Assembly (NCBI GenBank): GCA_035403465.1
Contig: DAONFG010000012.1
Span: 5,072-69,071, forward strand
Origin: JAAYBQ01 sp035403465
GTDB lineage: Bacteria; Spirochaetota; UBA4802; UBA5550
DNA length: 64,000 nucleotides
Direction of reading: 5' to 3'
This document shows, piece by piece, positions 43,257-52,075 of this stretch. Under the pieces are notes generated by a model. It had not been told where the DNA came from, ran no database searches, and saw only the letters and a program-made list of their open reading frames with translations. A program made the translations under genes and the position numbers. Every line of letters starts with the position of its first letter. Within the stretch, counting starts at the first letter, position 1.

Positions 43257-44717
43257 CTATCCGAAGAAAATATATTTTTTAACGGGTATAATTTTACCAA
43301 AAACTTCGCGTGCTATATCCAGATCTTTTTTTGCAATGATAGTAATATAAACAAGAATGCAGTAAGCAAATCCTAAAATCATGCATGAAATAATAAAATT
43401 AAATGGAAGAGGGTATAAGTGTTCAATCAACCCTAAAATAATTGCAATGCTTAAGATGTAACATTTATTTTTTATACTGGAATGAAATTTGATTTTAATA
43501 TGTTTTAAGAGTGATAAATTATAGAACTGGTTCAGGAAAAAATAGGTTATCACTGTCGCGTATGCCGCACCTTCACCGCCGAAAAATTTAATAAGTACAA
43601 GGTTGGAAATTATATTTATTATGAGCGCGTATTTCTGGCACTTTGTTCTTATATCCTGTTTATCAACTGATGTAAGAATCATTCCTGAGATATTGAACAG
43701 CATTGGAATCGCAAGAGCCGTAATTTTAAGTATCCCGGATGCCGGTAAATAATTTTTTCCGTAAATCAAAGTAATAATTTCTGAAGAAAATATAAATATC
43801 GGCAGAGAGATGCCTATTGATAAGATATCCAAAAATTTTGTATAAACATCAAAGGCAAACTGGAATTTGCCCGGATTTTTTTCGTGGTCATACTGGTACA
43901 GGTGTGAGATCAATACACGGCTCATGTTTCCCGGTATAAAAAAAAGGGTGCTGAAAATCATATAAGCGTTTGAGAAAAATCCGCTGGATATGGTTCCATG
44001 CATGTATGAGAGGATAACAATATTAAGTCTCTGGTACAGGTTCCCGTAAATTGCGGAGAGACCGAAATGATAAGCCTGCGGTAAAAATGACTTCATGGAT
44101 TTCCAGTTTGGCTTCAGTTTGACTTCTCTGATTGTATAGAATGCCAGTATCAGTATGAAGAATACAACAATAGCAAGCCTTGTAAATGCGAATGCATAGA
44201 CGTTTTTCTTTAGAAGAATAACAATTATTGTTGATACCAGCAGTGCCAGTGAGAATAACGTATTATTAACCGATTGAACAATGAACCTCTCCTGTGCAGA
44301 GTATATTGCATAAAAAAGGTTCATATATTCGTTTCCTATGCGGACAAATCCGAAGATCAGTACCAGGTATATGACATGCGCTGAATAATTCATAAAGAGA
44401 AGCGAGACTGACATGGCGGCATAGACTATGACCGCGAGTATAGTCTTGAGGAGGAATGCGTTCAATATATGATCATCTTTATTCTGCCGCTCTTTGCTGA
44501 TGGACCTGACCAGTGTGGATTTAATCCCTATATCGGCGAATGTGGAAAAGAGCGTCGCGTAAGCAAGTGATGTGGTGTATTCTCCGAAGAGTGAAGTGTC
44601 AAGATATCTTGCTACCAGAATATTTATAGCAAAAAAGAGAAATTTGTCTATGACAGTCTGGAAGACAGTAAACATGGTGTTTATGAAAAGGATTCGTTTG
44701 TGATTTTCAGATGACAT
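43257..44717 (-). CDS. Wzx-like polysaccharide flippase (oligosaccharide repeat transporter)
   Basis: I start at the ATG at 44717 (486 residues), preceded by AAGGAA; a start 24 bp upstream is possible. The protein has about 12-14 hydrophobic segments and the Wzx/MATE-like fold, with GEYTTSLAYATLFSTFADIGI at the start. It exports lipid-linked repeat units across the inner membrane. It is transcribed convergently with the cassette array, so its stop is next to the rfbB copy. The codons are AT-richer than in housekeeping genes. Confidence 0.88.
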   Translation of the reverse strand: MSSENHKRILFINTMFTVFQTVIDKFLFFAINILVARYLDTSLFGEYTTSLAYATLFSTFADIGIKSTLVRSISKERQNKDDHILNAFLLKTILAVIVYAAMSVSLLFMNYSAHVIYLVLIFGFVRIGNEYMNLFYAIYSAQERFIVQSVNNTLFSLALLVSTIIVILLKKNVYAFAFTRLAIVVFFILILAFYTIREVKLKPNWKSMKSFLPQAYHFGLSAIYGNLYQRLNIVILSYMHGTISSGFFSNAYMIFSTLFFIPGNMSRVLISHLYQYDHEKNPGKFQFAFDVYTKFLDILSIGISLPIFIFSSEIITLIYGKNYLPASGILKITALAIPMLFNISGMILTSVDKQDIRTKCQKYALIINIISNLVLIKFFGGEGAAYATVITYFFLNQFYNLSLLKHIKIKFHSSIKNKCYILSIAIILGLIEHLYPLPFNFIISCMILGFAYCILVYITIIAKKDLDIAREVFGKIIPVKKYIFFG

Positions 44718-44897
44718 GAGTATTTTTCCTTTGAAAATCAAATTTTGTCAGGTTGCGGCAGGATGTCAAATTATAATTTCAACAGAATTTACATTAAGTT
44801 TGTAAATGTGCATTTTTTAATGTATTGTTAAAAAGTGATTGCTTTCTTCGAGGTTCAAATGTTTTTATCTTATTAAGAAGAGTTGTTATTAATAGTT

Positions 44898-45644
44898 ATG
44901 GTAAAGAATCTTTCAAAAAAAGTAGTAGTATATACTGCAATTTCCGGTAATTATGATGAATTGATTGATCCTACTTACATAGATGAGTCATTTGATTATG
45001 TTTGTTTTTCTGATAGTAATCAAAAGTATACTGGATGTTGGAAAATAATTAATTTTCCAGATAGTAATCTTGATGAAGTTCGCAAGGCAAAGGAAATGAA
45101 AATCCTTCCTCATAAATTCTTCCCAGAATATGAATATAGTATTTGGATAGATGGAACTGTTGATATTATTGGAGATGTAAGCAAACTGATAAAAGTATAT
45201 AATTTACCGAAGTTTCTATGTTTTAAACATCCATCAAGAAATTGCATATATAAAGAAGGTGTAGCATGTATATTGCAAGCAAAGGACAATTATAATATAA
45301 TAAGTATACAATTGAACCGGTATCGGGCTGAAGGTTATCCAGAGAATAATGGCCTTATTGATGGATGCATCCTTATTCGTAGGCATAATGATGAGCATGT
45401 GATTAAGGTGATGAACGATTGGTGGGGTGAAATTATTAATTTTAGCAGACGCGATCAGCTTAGTTTTAATTATGTTTCATGGAAAAATAAATTTAAAATT
45501 CTAACAATAGAAAATGAAAATAGTAGAGGAAATAGTCAGTATTTTATTAATAAAAGAAGGCATTACCAAACAACTAAATCAAAAATAATTAATCTTATAC
45601 TTGTTGTTTATCACAGGATTATCAGTTTTTTATTTAGTTTATAG
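44898..45644 (+). CDS. DUF616/TOD1-like glycosyltransferase domain protein
   Basis: I start at ATG 44898 (248 residues). The protein opens VVVYTAISGNYDELIDPTYI and has YVCFSDSN, HKFFPEYEYSIWIDGTVDI and GLIDGCILIRRHND, matching the DUF616 (TOD1/MUCI70) type of glycosyltransferase-like proteins with a GT-A type DxD-like block IDGTV. Its donor sugar is unknown. It is AT-rich and divergent from the flippase gene. A methyltransferase follows. Confidence 0.78.
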   Translation: MVKNLSKKVVVYTAISGNYDELIDPTYIDESFDYVCFSDSNQKYTGCWKIINFPDSNLDEVRKAKEMKILPHKFFPEYEYSIWIDGTVDIIGDVSKLIKVYNLPKFLCFKHPSRNCIYKEGVACILQAKDNYNIISIQLNRYRAEGYPENNGLIDGCILIRRHNDEHVIKVMNDWWGEIINFSRRDQLSFNYVSWKNKFKILTIENENSRGNSQYFINKRRHYQTTKSKIINLILVVYHRIISFLFSL

Positions 45645-45702
45645 GTTTTATTACTTTTGTAGTATAAATAATTATATTGATTATAAAATGGTGTAGTTCA
45701 AA

Positions 45703-46461
45703 ATGAAAAACATAAAAAAAAAGATTCAAGAAGATGAATATTTTTTCCCATATCACTATCTTGATATAAAATGTGATGATTATAAATATTTTCACCACGC
45801 AGACTATGTAAGCTATATCAGTTTGATCGTCGATTATTTAGGAAAAATCGATAAAAAAAATTATATATTGGATGCAGGTTGCGGTGATGGAAGATTTTGT
45901 TATGAAGTGAAATTAAGATCACAAGATGCAAATATAACAGGTGTTGATTTTTCTGATCGTGCGATATCTTTTGCGAAAGCATTTAATCCAAATATTCCTT
46001 TTTTGGTAAAAGATCTTACAAAACTTAAATTACAAAAAAAGTATGATAATATTGTTTTGATTGAAGCTCTTGAACATATTATGCCAAAAGATATTGAAAA
46101 AATATTATCAAGTTTGGCCTTACATTTGAAAACCAATGGAAAAATTATTATTTCCGTACCATCGATTAATGTTCCCGTTCATGAAAAGCATTATCAGCAT
46201 TTTTCAGAAGAAAGTATTTTAAGAACACTTGAGCCATACTTTTCTGTGGAAACAGTTACTGGCTATGCAAAACTTGGGAGCAAAAGAAGACTATTTAATT
46301 TATTGAAAAACTTTGGTTATCTATTATATCCACTGAAATATAGAATAAAACCTATTTATCGATATTATAATTTTATTGAAAATTATTATAAAAGAAATTT
46401 AGCAATTGGAAAACCTTCTGAATGCAAAGGTTTGATTGCAATTTGCAAGAAAAAAAAGTAA
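45703..46461 (+). CDS. Class I SAM-dependent methyltransferase (polysaccharide cluster)
   Basis: The 252-residue protein has motif I as ILDAGCGDGRFCYEV, then TGVDFSDRAISFAKAF, and motif IV-like NIVLIEALEHIMPKDI followed by GKIIISVPSINVPVHEKHY. These are of the Methyltransf_11/UbiE type. Such enzymes in O-antigen loci methylate sugars or terminal residues. The substrate is not deducible. It is very AT-rich, suggesting separate origin from the flanking genome. Confidence 0.88.
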   Translation: MKNIKKKIQEDEYFFPYHYLDIKCDDYKYFHHADYVSYISLIVDYLGKIDKKNYILDAGCGDGRFCYEVKLRSQDANITGVDFSDRAISFAKAFNPNIPFLVKDLTKLKLQKKYDNIVLIEALEHIMPKDIEKILSSLALHLKTNGKIIISVPSINVPVHEKHYQHFSEESILRTLEPYFSVETVTGYAKLGSKRRLFNLLKNFGYLLYPLKYRIKPIYRYYNFIENYYKRNLAIGKPSECKGLIAICKKKK

Positions 46462-46566
46462 TTGCATACTTTCAATATTACAAATTCACCATTTAAGGTA
46501 TTGCTTTAAGGTAAAAGGATTGTTTGCATTGTTGTGACGTTAATCATAAATGTGGAGTGAAGTTTA

Positions 46567-47092
46567 GTAACTACTCAGCTATAAATTTGCAGCAGATATT
46601 TTTTTTACTATTAATTTGAAAGGCATAATAAAAACTATGTCTCATGAAACGAAAGGTGAAGAAAAGATATTGACGTTATCAAAACAGGAGGCCAGGACGG
46701 TCATAAAGGGAAGACCCCTTGAAATGTCCAATTCTCCTGATAAAATTAGGTTGTGTATGTTGAGTTAAAATGCGGGCGGAAGAAAAAAGGAAAAATCTTA
46801 AGCCTGCTTGAAAGGCTTCGCAATTATCAAACTGAACCCCTTGCTTTCATTTATGGAGTAGATATACCTTTTGATAATAATCTTGCTGTGAGAGATATAC
46901 GAATAATTAAAGTTCAGCAGAAAATATCGGGTCTTTCCCGGTCATTCTCAGGTGCTGAAGAGTTCTGTCGTATAAGAAGTTTTCTGTCTGCTGCAAGAAA
47001 GAAGGAGACTGATATCATTGATGCAATTCATACTATTCTTAACGGAGAAAATGTTTATCTGAATTTCTCGGTTAAAATAGCTGAGTAGTTAC
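46567..47092. mobile_element. IS66-family relic with matching terminal inverted repeats
   Basis: GTAACTACTCAGCTA at 46567-46581 is the exact reverse complement of TAGCTGAGTAGTTAC at 47078-47092. The flanks GAAGTTTA (46559-46566) and GTAGTTTT (47093-47100) agree at six of eight bases, in keeping with the 8-bp target duplication of IS66. Inside is only the C-terminal part of the transposase and a short N-terminal-like reading frame (46638-46769). At 526 bp it is an internally deleted element. Confidence 0.85.
46753..47088 (+). pseudogene. C-terminal fragment of IS66 transposase
   Basis: The fragment encodes KCGRKKKGKILSLLERLRNY, then DIPFDNNLAVRDIRIIKVQQ and KISGLSRSFSGAEEFCRIRS, the final block of IS66 TnpC, in which NN and the RD motif are strongly conserved. 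The normal protein exceeds 500 residues, so about four fifths is absent. It lies wholly inside the 15-bp inverted repeats and is not functional. Confidence 0.9.
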
Positions 47093-48186
47093 GTAGTTTT
47101 TAATAATAATATTTCCAGTTTCTTTATTACCACAGAAATATCATGATGCATCAAAGCATATTCATAAGAATTGTTAGAAATTCTTCTTTGCATTTTATTA
47201 GATTTAATTAATGTTTTAATAAAAGCTTCTGCTGTATTTAGATCATTTTCGCAGAAAAAACCAATTTCATTTTTTGTTAACATATTATTTGGATTTACAT
47301 TAAAAGAAAGAACCGGGGTTCCATTCATCGTTGCCTGGATAAATGTATTTGGAAAACCTTCATAATCAGAAGTGTTAACAAACAGAAACGACTTTTTAAA
47401 ATATCTATTTATTGTTTTGTAATGTACAAAATCAATATATTTAATATTTTTTACTTTTTTTATTTCTTTAATTATATTTTCTCCGTATTCTTTTTCGCGA
47501 TGAAAGACGGGTGCTATCATTAAAAATATAGTTCCTGGGAATTTTTTTGCAAGTAAAATGAATTTCTCGGGACCTTTCCATGGTTCCAAACGGCTAACCC
47601 ATAATATGCTTTTTCTTCTGGTGGATAAATTTGCTTTTTTAGGGATTATATATACAGAATTTAATTGAGTTGTTTTATATAAAAAAATTACAGGAATGTT
47701 TTTAAGTTGAAATATATTTTGCACTATAAGATGACTGCTGGAGAATAATATTAGATTGTAAAGAAAACATCTTTTATTGTTTTTCTGGAATCTTCCATGA
47801 GATTCATTATCATGTGCATACATAAAAATAAATCTAATCCGAAAAATTTTACAATATAATGATAGTAAACAGCTGAATGTTGTTAATCCTCGTTGGATAA
47901 TTATATCGGGTTTGTTTTTATGTAAAGTTATATGTGTTTTAAAGAATTTCAAAATCGAATTGTCATCTTCATTGAATAATCGCAAAAATTTAAAATGCTT
48001 ATTATCTTTAAAATTAATCTTAGGATAATTGGGTATTAAAGAATAAACATCAAGATCTGTGTAAATTTTCAAACCTTTTGCAATATTATAAAGCTGTACT
48101 GAAGCTCCTCCAAAAGTCCGATTTGATTCAATGTTAAAAAGAGCTTCAGAATCTTTTGGGAAAAAAATAAAAATTTTTTTAGGCAC
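47089..48186 (-). CDS. Glycosyltransferase family 4-like (GT-B) protein
   Basis: The 365-residue protein has GT4 features: FGGASVQLYNIAKGL at the start, LWVSRLEPWKGPEKFILLAKKFP (donor-binding start), and SDYEGFPNTFIQATMNGTPVLSFNV, which is the E-x7-E region. The 3' end and TAA stop lie inside the IS66 inverted repeat, so the C-terminus was probably altered by the insertion. It is very AT-rich. The acceptor and sugar are unknown. Confidence 0.87.
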   Translation of the reverse strand: MPKKIFIFFPKDSEALFNIESNRTFGGASVQLYNIAKGLKIYTDLDVYSLIPNYPKINFKDNKHFKFLRLFNEDDNSILKFFKTHITLHKNKPDIIIQRGLTTFSCLLSLYCKIFRIRFIFMYAHDNESHGRFQKNNKRCFLYNLILFSSSHLIVQNIFQLKNIPVIFLYKTTQLNSVYIIPKKANLSTRRKSILWVSRLEPWKGPEKFILLAKKFPGTIFLMIAPVFHREKEYGENIIKEIKKVKNIKYIDFVHYKTINRYFKKSFLFVNTSDYEGFPNTFIQATMNGTPVLSFNVNPNNMLTKNEIGFFCENDLNTAEAFIKTLIKSNKMQRRISNNSYEYALMHHDISVVIKKLEILLLKTT

Positions 48187-48315
48187 TGGTTCAATCCTCT
48201 CGTATTTAATTTAAATTGAGATATTAGATTTTTTTACAAGATAAAAATAGATTTTTTTAAATTGTTATTTTATTTTTTTCAAGCATAATTAATATTATAC
48301 TCGGAGAGACGAATT

Positions 48316-49305
48316 ATGAACAAGATAGAAATTAATCTAATTATTGTTACATATGCAGATAGATATAATTATGTAAAACAGGTTACTGACTGGGCCGAAA
48401 AGCAAACACACATTCAAAGAATTTATATTTCAGATAATTCTTCAATTGAAAATTCTTCACGTAAGCTTAAACAACTAGAAAAAGAAACTGATAAAATAAA
48501 TTTAACTATTTATAATGACAATTTAGGTCCTGGAAGGGCAATAAAAGAATCATTAATGAAAATAATGAATAATAATAAAAATTCATTTTGTTTGATTCTT
48601 GATGATGATAATTTGCCGGATAAAAATGCTCTTTCAGAATTAATTCAATTTTGGAATGAAAATATTGATGAAATGAAATCTGGTAATACAATTCTCGTTT
48701 GTTTTCGAGTACAACGAAAGAATTATCTCAGAGCTGTGACTGAAAACAGACCAGATTTGTTAATTGGAATTAATAATATGTTTCGGACTTTTCACATCAA
48801 AAATATATTTAATAAATTTTTTAAAAAAAGTACTGATAATATTTTTAATAATAATCTGCCTGTAGCTCCTTATGGAGGTATGTTTTTCCATATGAATCTA
48901 ATTGAACAAATTGGTTATCCCGATGAAGATTTTTGTCTGTATTTTGATGATCATGAATTTTCAAGACGTCTTGTGGAAAAAGGAGGGAATATTTTTCTGG
49001 TACAGAAAAGTATCATTAATGAACTTGAAGATTCCTGGTATCATGATAAAGGTTTTGGATTTATGAAAATAGTAAAATCTAATAATAGAAAAGTAATGTA
49101 TTATTCAATTCGTAATAGGATAATTTTTGAAAAAAAATATATGGTTACAAATTATTTTATCTATTTATTTAATGCACTCATTTATTGTGGAATTTTGATA
49201 TTGATAATGCTAATAACATTAAATTTAAAAAATATTTACACTTTTATTAATGCAGTGTTAGATGGGTTTTTAAATAAAAAATATATTAAATACTCTTTGA
49301 ATTAA
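48316..49305 (+). CDS. Glycosyltransferase family 2 protein with C-terminal membrane segment
   Basis: This 329-residue protein begins INLIIVTYADRYNYVKQV, has GPGRAIKESL and FCLILDDDNLPDKNALSEL, where DDDN is the GT-A DXD-type metal site, and YGGMFFHMNLIEQIGYPDEDFCLYFDDHEFS. A hydrophobic helix near residues 285-305 anchors it. It resembles galactofuranosyl/rhamnosyltransferase-type enzymes. It is AT-rich. GGAGAG is present before its ATG. Confidence 0.9.
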   Translation: MNKIEINLIIVTYADRYNYVKQVTDWAEKQTHIQRIYISDNSSIENSSRKLKQLEKETDKINLTIYNDNLGPGRAIKESLMKIMNNNKNSFCLILDDDNLPDKNALSELIQFWNENIDEMKSGNTILVCFRVQRKNYLRAVTENRPDLLIGINNMFRTFHIKNIFNKFFKKSTDNIFNNNLPVAPYGGMFFHMNLIEQIGYPDEDFCLYFDDHEFSRRLVEKGGNIFLVQKSIINELEDSWYHDKGFGFMKIVKSNNRKVMYYSIRNRIIFEKKYMVTNYFIYLFNALIYCGILILIMLITLNLKNIYTFINAVLDGFLNKKYIKYSLN

Positions 49306-49323
49306 ATCTGAATAATATAAATA

Positions 49324-49842
49324 TTATTTTTTATGAGCAATTATTGATATAGCACCAGATCTTTTGAAAGTCGCTGAAATTAATCCAACAATTTTTTCAT
49401 TACAGCGGATTTTCAGTCTGCCGATCCCTTTCATACCCTGGTTGGCGTCATTTGCTATTTTTTTTAAAGGCATGCCGTGAAATGTCTGAATAAAGGTAAA
49501 GCGTCCCAGAGCCGTAAAACCGGCGTAGATTATATCTTTCGTCATAATCTCTATCACAAGATATCTGCTTCTCAATATCGCGCCAAATCCCTTCAAGGTG
49601 TTTTTTAAAACAACAGGAAGGTTCCTGGAACGCAGTTCTTTATACACTGAAATATTTCCTGTTATCCAGAGTGGAGAAAGATCCTTGCGGTTCTGAAGCA
49701 TATGCAGGTAAAGATATTTCGGGTTGCCTTTAAATGATGATCCGTCACCCGCGCCAAAAAGATATGTATTATTTTTTTTAGGTATAATAAATGAAAGGAG
49801 TAGAAGGAGTATATCCACTGTTGAGTTTACAAAAAATTTCAT
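49324..49842 (-). pseudogene. CDP-glycerol glycerophosphotransferase-like protein, truncated
   Basis: From the ATG at 49842 the frame encodes 172 residues with an N-terminal hydrophobic part, then NTYLFGAGDGSSFKGNPKYLYLHMLQN and FIQTFHGMPLKKIANDANQG, both typical of the N-terminal half of TagF/TagB-like enzymes. The normal protein is nearly twice as long and the second nucleotide-binding half is absent. The frame continues upstream without a good start. I call it a truncated gene, though a short functional protein cannot be excluded. Confidence 0.7.
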
Positions 49843-50027
49843 TTTAATCACAGATTGTTTTATATTTAATTTTTTTAAACCCGGGCATTTTACCGGCCAG
49901 GTTGAAGAATTTCTAATCCTCTTTAATAAAGAATGGCTGATTGTCAACAAGTTTACTCTTCTGAAAGTAACACCAATGACCCTGATTGAGACGCACATGG
50001 CCGTTTACACATGAATTTCGAAAGAGG

Positions 50028-50068
50028 CTTAATAATATCCTGATTCCGGAAATCAGGATATTATTAAG
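50028..50068. promoter_or_regulatory. Perfect 18-bp inverted repeat between divergent genes
   Basis: CTTAATAATATCCTGATT at 50028-50045 is exactly inverted as AATCAGGATATTATTAAG at 50051-50068, with CCGGA between. There is no T-tract on either side, so a plain intrinsic terminator is unlikely. It lies between the minus-strand truncated transferase and the plus-strand CsgG-like gene; function is unknown. Confidence 0.8.
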
Positions 50069-50211
50069 TAAAGAAGCCGATGAACTGGTTGGACAAATTA
50101 TTTATAAACATTAAAATTCAGATAGTGAAGAGAAAAAATAATCACTTGCGTTTTTCAGGATATTCTGTTCATTCTGCACATATAATCGATAAAACTTATG
50201 AAGGTAAAAGA

Positions 50212-51513
50212 ATGAAGCGGATATTTTTTATACTTTTTCTTGCCGGCGTTGTTTCAGCATCAATACTTGAAGGTGACCTGACTGCACAGCGTAAAAAGGG
50301 GTCCCGCGTTGCTGTTCTTGATTTTTCAGTGAGCGATGTGCCAAGAAGCCTCGGCGTATCTGCCGCTGATATTATTTCAAGCGAACTTACAACATCAGGC
50401 GGTATAGTTGTAGTAGACCGGAAACGTATAGCAAGTCTGCTTAAAGAACAGGAACTTTCGGCTACCGGGCTTGTTGATGATGATAAAAAAGTCGAGATGG
50501 GCAGGCTGCTTGCGGCGCAGTACATCATTTCGGGAAACCTTTCGGAATCCGGCAGGTTTTACCAGATTACCGCATACGTTATTGATGTGGAAACCTCCGA
50601 GGTTGTGTATTCGTACAGGCAGAAATACATTAATGATAAATTTGAAGTCGCAGCTAAAAATATTGCGAAGAAAGTTCTCAATGACATGGCTGGTAAAAAT
50701 TACAAGCTTGAAAGAATAGTGGAAGTCGAGGATACCAAGAACAGGTGCTTTATCGGTATATCACCTTTTTACGGAAATATATCAGAGATAACAGTACCTT
50801 TTGTGAATCCTGATATGGACGCGGATCATTATAAAAGTTTTTCGGGAAAAACGGCGGGCGTCAGGTTTTTATTCGGCTATCTGTTCACCGATAATTTTGA
50901 ACTGGGCATAACCGGAGAGTATCAGAAGGTGCTATCCCCTTCAAGCGATTATTATAGTTACACAAAGTATAATTATCCCAATCCCGGTGATTATGATTTT
51001 GATGTACAGTCCGCGGCCATGTACAGCAGCATCGACTCCTTCCAGGCTTTTTTACAGGTTAAGTGGTATTTCCCTCTACGCGTTGTCAGCCCCTATTTTC
51101 TGGCCGGGGCAGGGTATGCTACGCAGAGCGTCAGCGGTGACTGCCAGTATTACCGTTATGATAATGAAAATGGAGGCTTTGAGCACCTCAGGAGGGTAAA
51201 ATATGATATATCAGGTTCAGACAATAAAATACTGGGCAGGCTGGGATTGGGCGCTTCATATTCTGTAACCGAAAATATTTCATTAATGGCAGAGATTTCC
51301 TGTGATATTAATATTTATGAAAAAGTAAAATCATCATTAAGTATTATGGATGAGTATTTGACTAGTAGTCCTACATATCCATCGCATCCTGATCCGGCAG
51401 CTGCCAATGCTTTCCTGACAATGGATGTTCCCGAAGGGGATTACAGCTATACGCGCTCGGTATATTTTCAATCGTACTGCGTAACAATTGGAGTGCAGTA
51501 TTCTATCTTTTAG
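50212..51513 (+). CDS. CsgG-domain protein with C-terminal outer-membrane beta-barrel
   Basis: I start at ATG 50212 (433 residues) because it begins a signal peptide MKRIFFILFLAGVVSASI; the frame extends to 50080. Residues about 30-185 form a CsgG/FlgO-type domain, with RVAVLDFSVSDVPRSLGVSAADIISSELTTSG and DRKRIASLLKEQELS. From about 205 a barrel-like strand pattern follows, ending in the aromatic YCVTIGVQYSIF. The two parts suggest an exported envelope assembly factor. It is followed by a terminator. Confidence 0.82.
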   Translation: MKRIFFILFLAGVVSASILEGDLTAQRKKGSRVAVLDFSVSDVPRSLGVSAADIISSELTTSGGIVVVDRKRIASLLKEQELSATGLVDDDKKVEMGRLLAAQYIISGNLSESGRFYQITAYVIDVETSEVVYSYRQKYINDKFEVAAKNIAKKVLNDMAGKNYKLERIVEVEDTKNRCFIGISPFYGNISEITVPFVNPDMDADHYKSFSGKTAGVRFLFGYLFTDNFELGITGEYQKVLSPSSDYYSYTKYNYPNPGDYDFDVQSAAMYSSIDSFQAFLQVKWYFPLRVVSPYFLAGAGYATQSVSGDCQYYRYDNENGGFEHLRRVKYDISGSDNKILGRLGLGASYSVTENISLMAEISCDINIYEKVKSSLSIMDEYLTSSPTYPSHPDPAAANAFLTMDVPEGDYSYTRSVYFQSYCVTIGVQYSIF

Positions 51514-51549
51514 TCAGCATTCCCGGGATTACGGAATATCCATGTCAGG

Positions 51550-51592
51550 GCGGTTCAAATATCAGTAAAGATCTCTGAACCGCTTTACTTTT
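51550..51592 (+). terminator. Intrinsic terminator after the CsgG/barrel gene
   Basis: GCGGTTCA at 51550-51557 pairs with TGAACCGC at 51576-51583; the tail is TTTACTTTT. The 8-bp stem with an 18-base loop is fair. It lies 36 bp past the stop. Confidence 0.7.
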
Positions 51593-51763
51593 ATCAATAC
51601 ACGGGAACCCCTATAAATTACCATCAGGATGTTCCCCGAGGGCACAACTGTGGTAAAAATCAGAATTACCAATGCCGGTATTCTGAAAATTCTGATTATT
51701 CAAGGTGCCGATAACAACCCTTTTCTTTTAATGCTATTCAACCCTGATTTTTTTTCATTTACC

Positions 51764-52026
51764 CCTGAAAAATTTTAACCATTTCAAATCTCATTACGTA
51801 GTACCTCATGAAGGGGCATTAAGCTGCCCCGATGGAGGCACAGTGAATAAACTTGTATTGATATCATTATTGTTACTCTCCGCGTGCGGAAGCAGTGAAG
51901 AAGCAATTAATTTATACCAGTCCGGTATGAAGGAGTTCAGCGCAAGGAAGCCTACGGAAGCAGAAAAATATTTTCTTATGGCTATCGAAAAGGACCCGGA
52001 ACTGCTGAATGCCCGGCTTATGCTGC
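51764..52026 (+). repeat. Left copy of a direct repeat (5' end of the TPR lipoprotein gene)
   Basis: About 263 bp match 54076-54335 with scattered substitutions. The block covers the leader (TACCTCATGAAGGGGCAT, CTGCCCCGATGGAGGCAC) and the first 60 codons of the lipoprotein. Homology stops sharply at TATGCTG (52026/54335). Together the copies flank hipBST and a MITE-like element. Confidence 0.92.
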
Positions 52027-52055
52027 TCAGTTTTTGTTACCGGTTGCTAAAGTAA
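51843..52055 (+). pseudogene. Truncated copy of the TPR lipoprotein gene
   Basis: From GTG 51843 the frame encodes MNKLVLISLLLLSACGSSEE and through to ARLMLLSFCYRLLK, 70 residues. The first 60 match the intact lipoprotein at 54157; the last ten are unrelated. The lipobox LSAC and the first TPR helices remain, while about two thirds of the protein are gone. It might yield a short lipopeptide but is probably a duplication scar. Confidence 0.85.
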
Positions 52056-52075
52056 AAGATGCAATTGCAGGTGAC

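Noticed and set aside
46638..46769. Short frame MSHETKGEEKILTLSKQ in the IS66 relic as a separate gene
   Set aside because: It lies inside the inverted ends and is only 43 codons; it is more likely leftover IS sequence.
49843..49998. Upstream extension of the truncated glycerophosphotransferase frame
   Set aside because: The extra 52 residues do not resemble the family start and no ribosome site is seen; the ATG at 49842 fits the family N-terminus.
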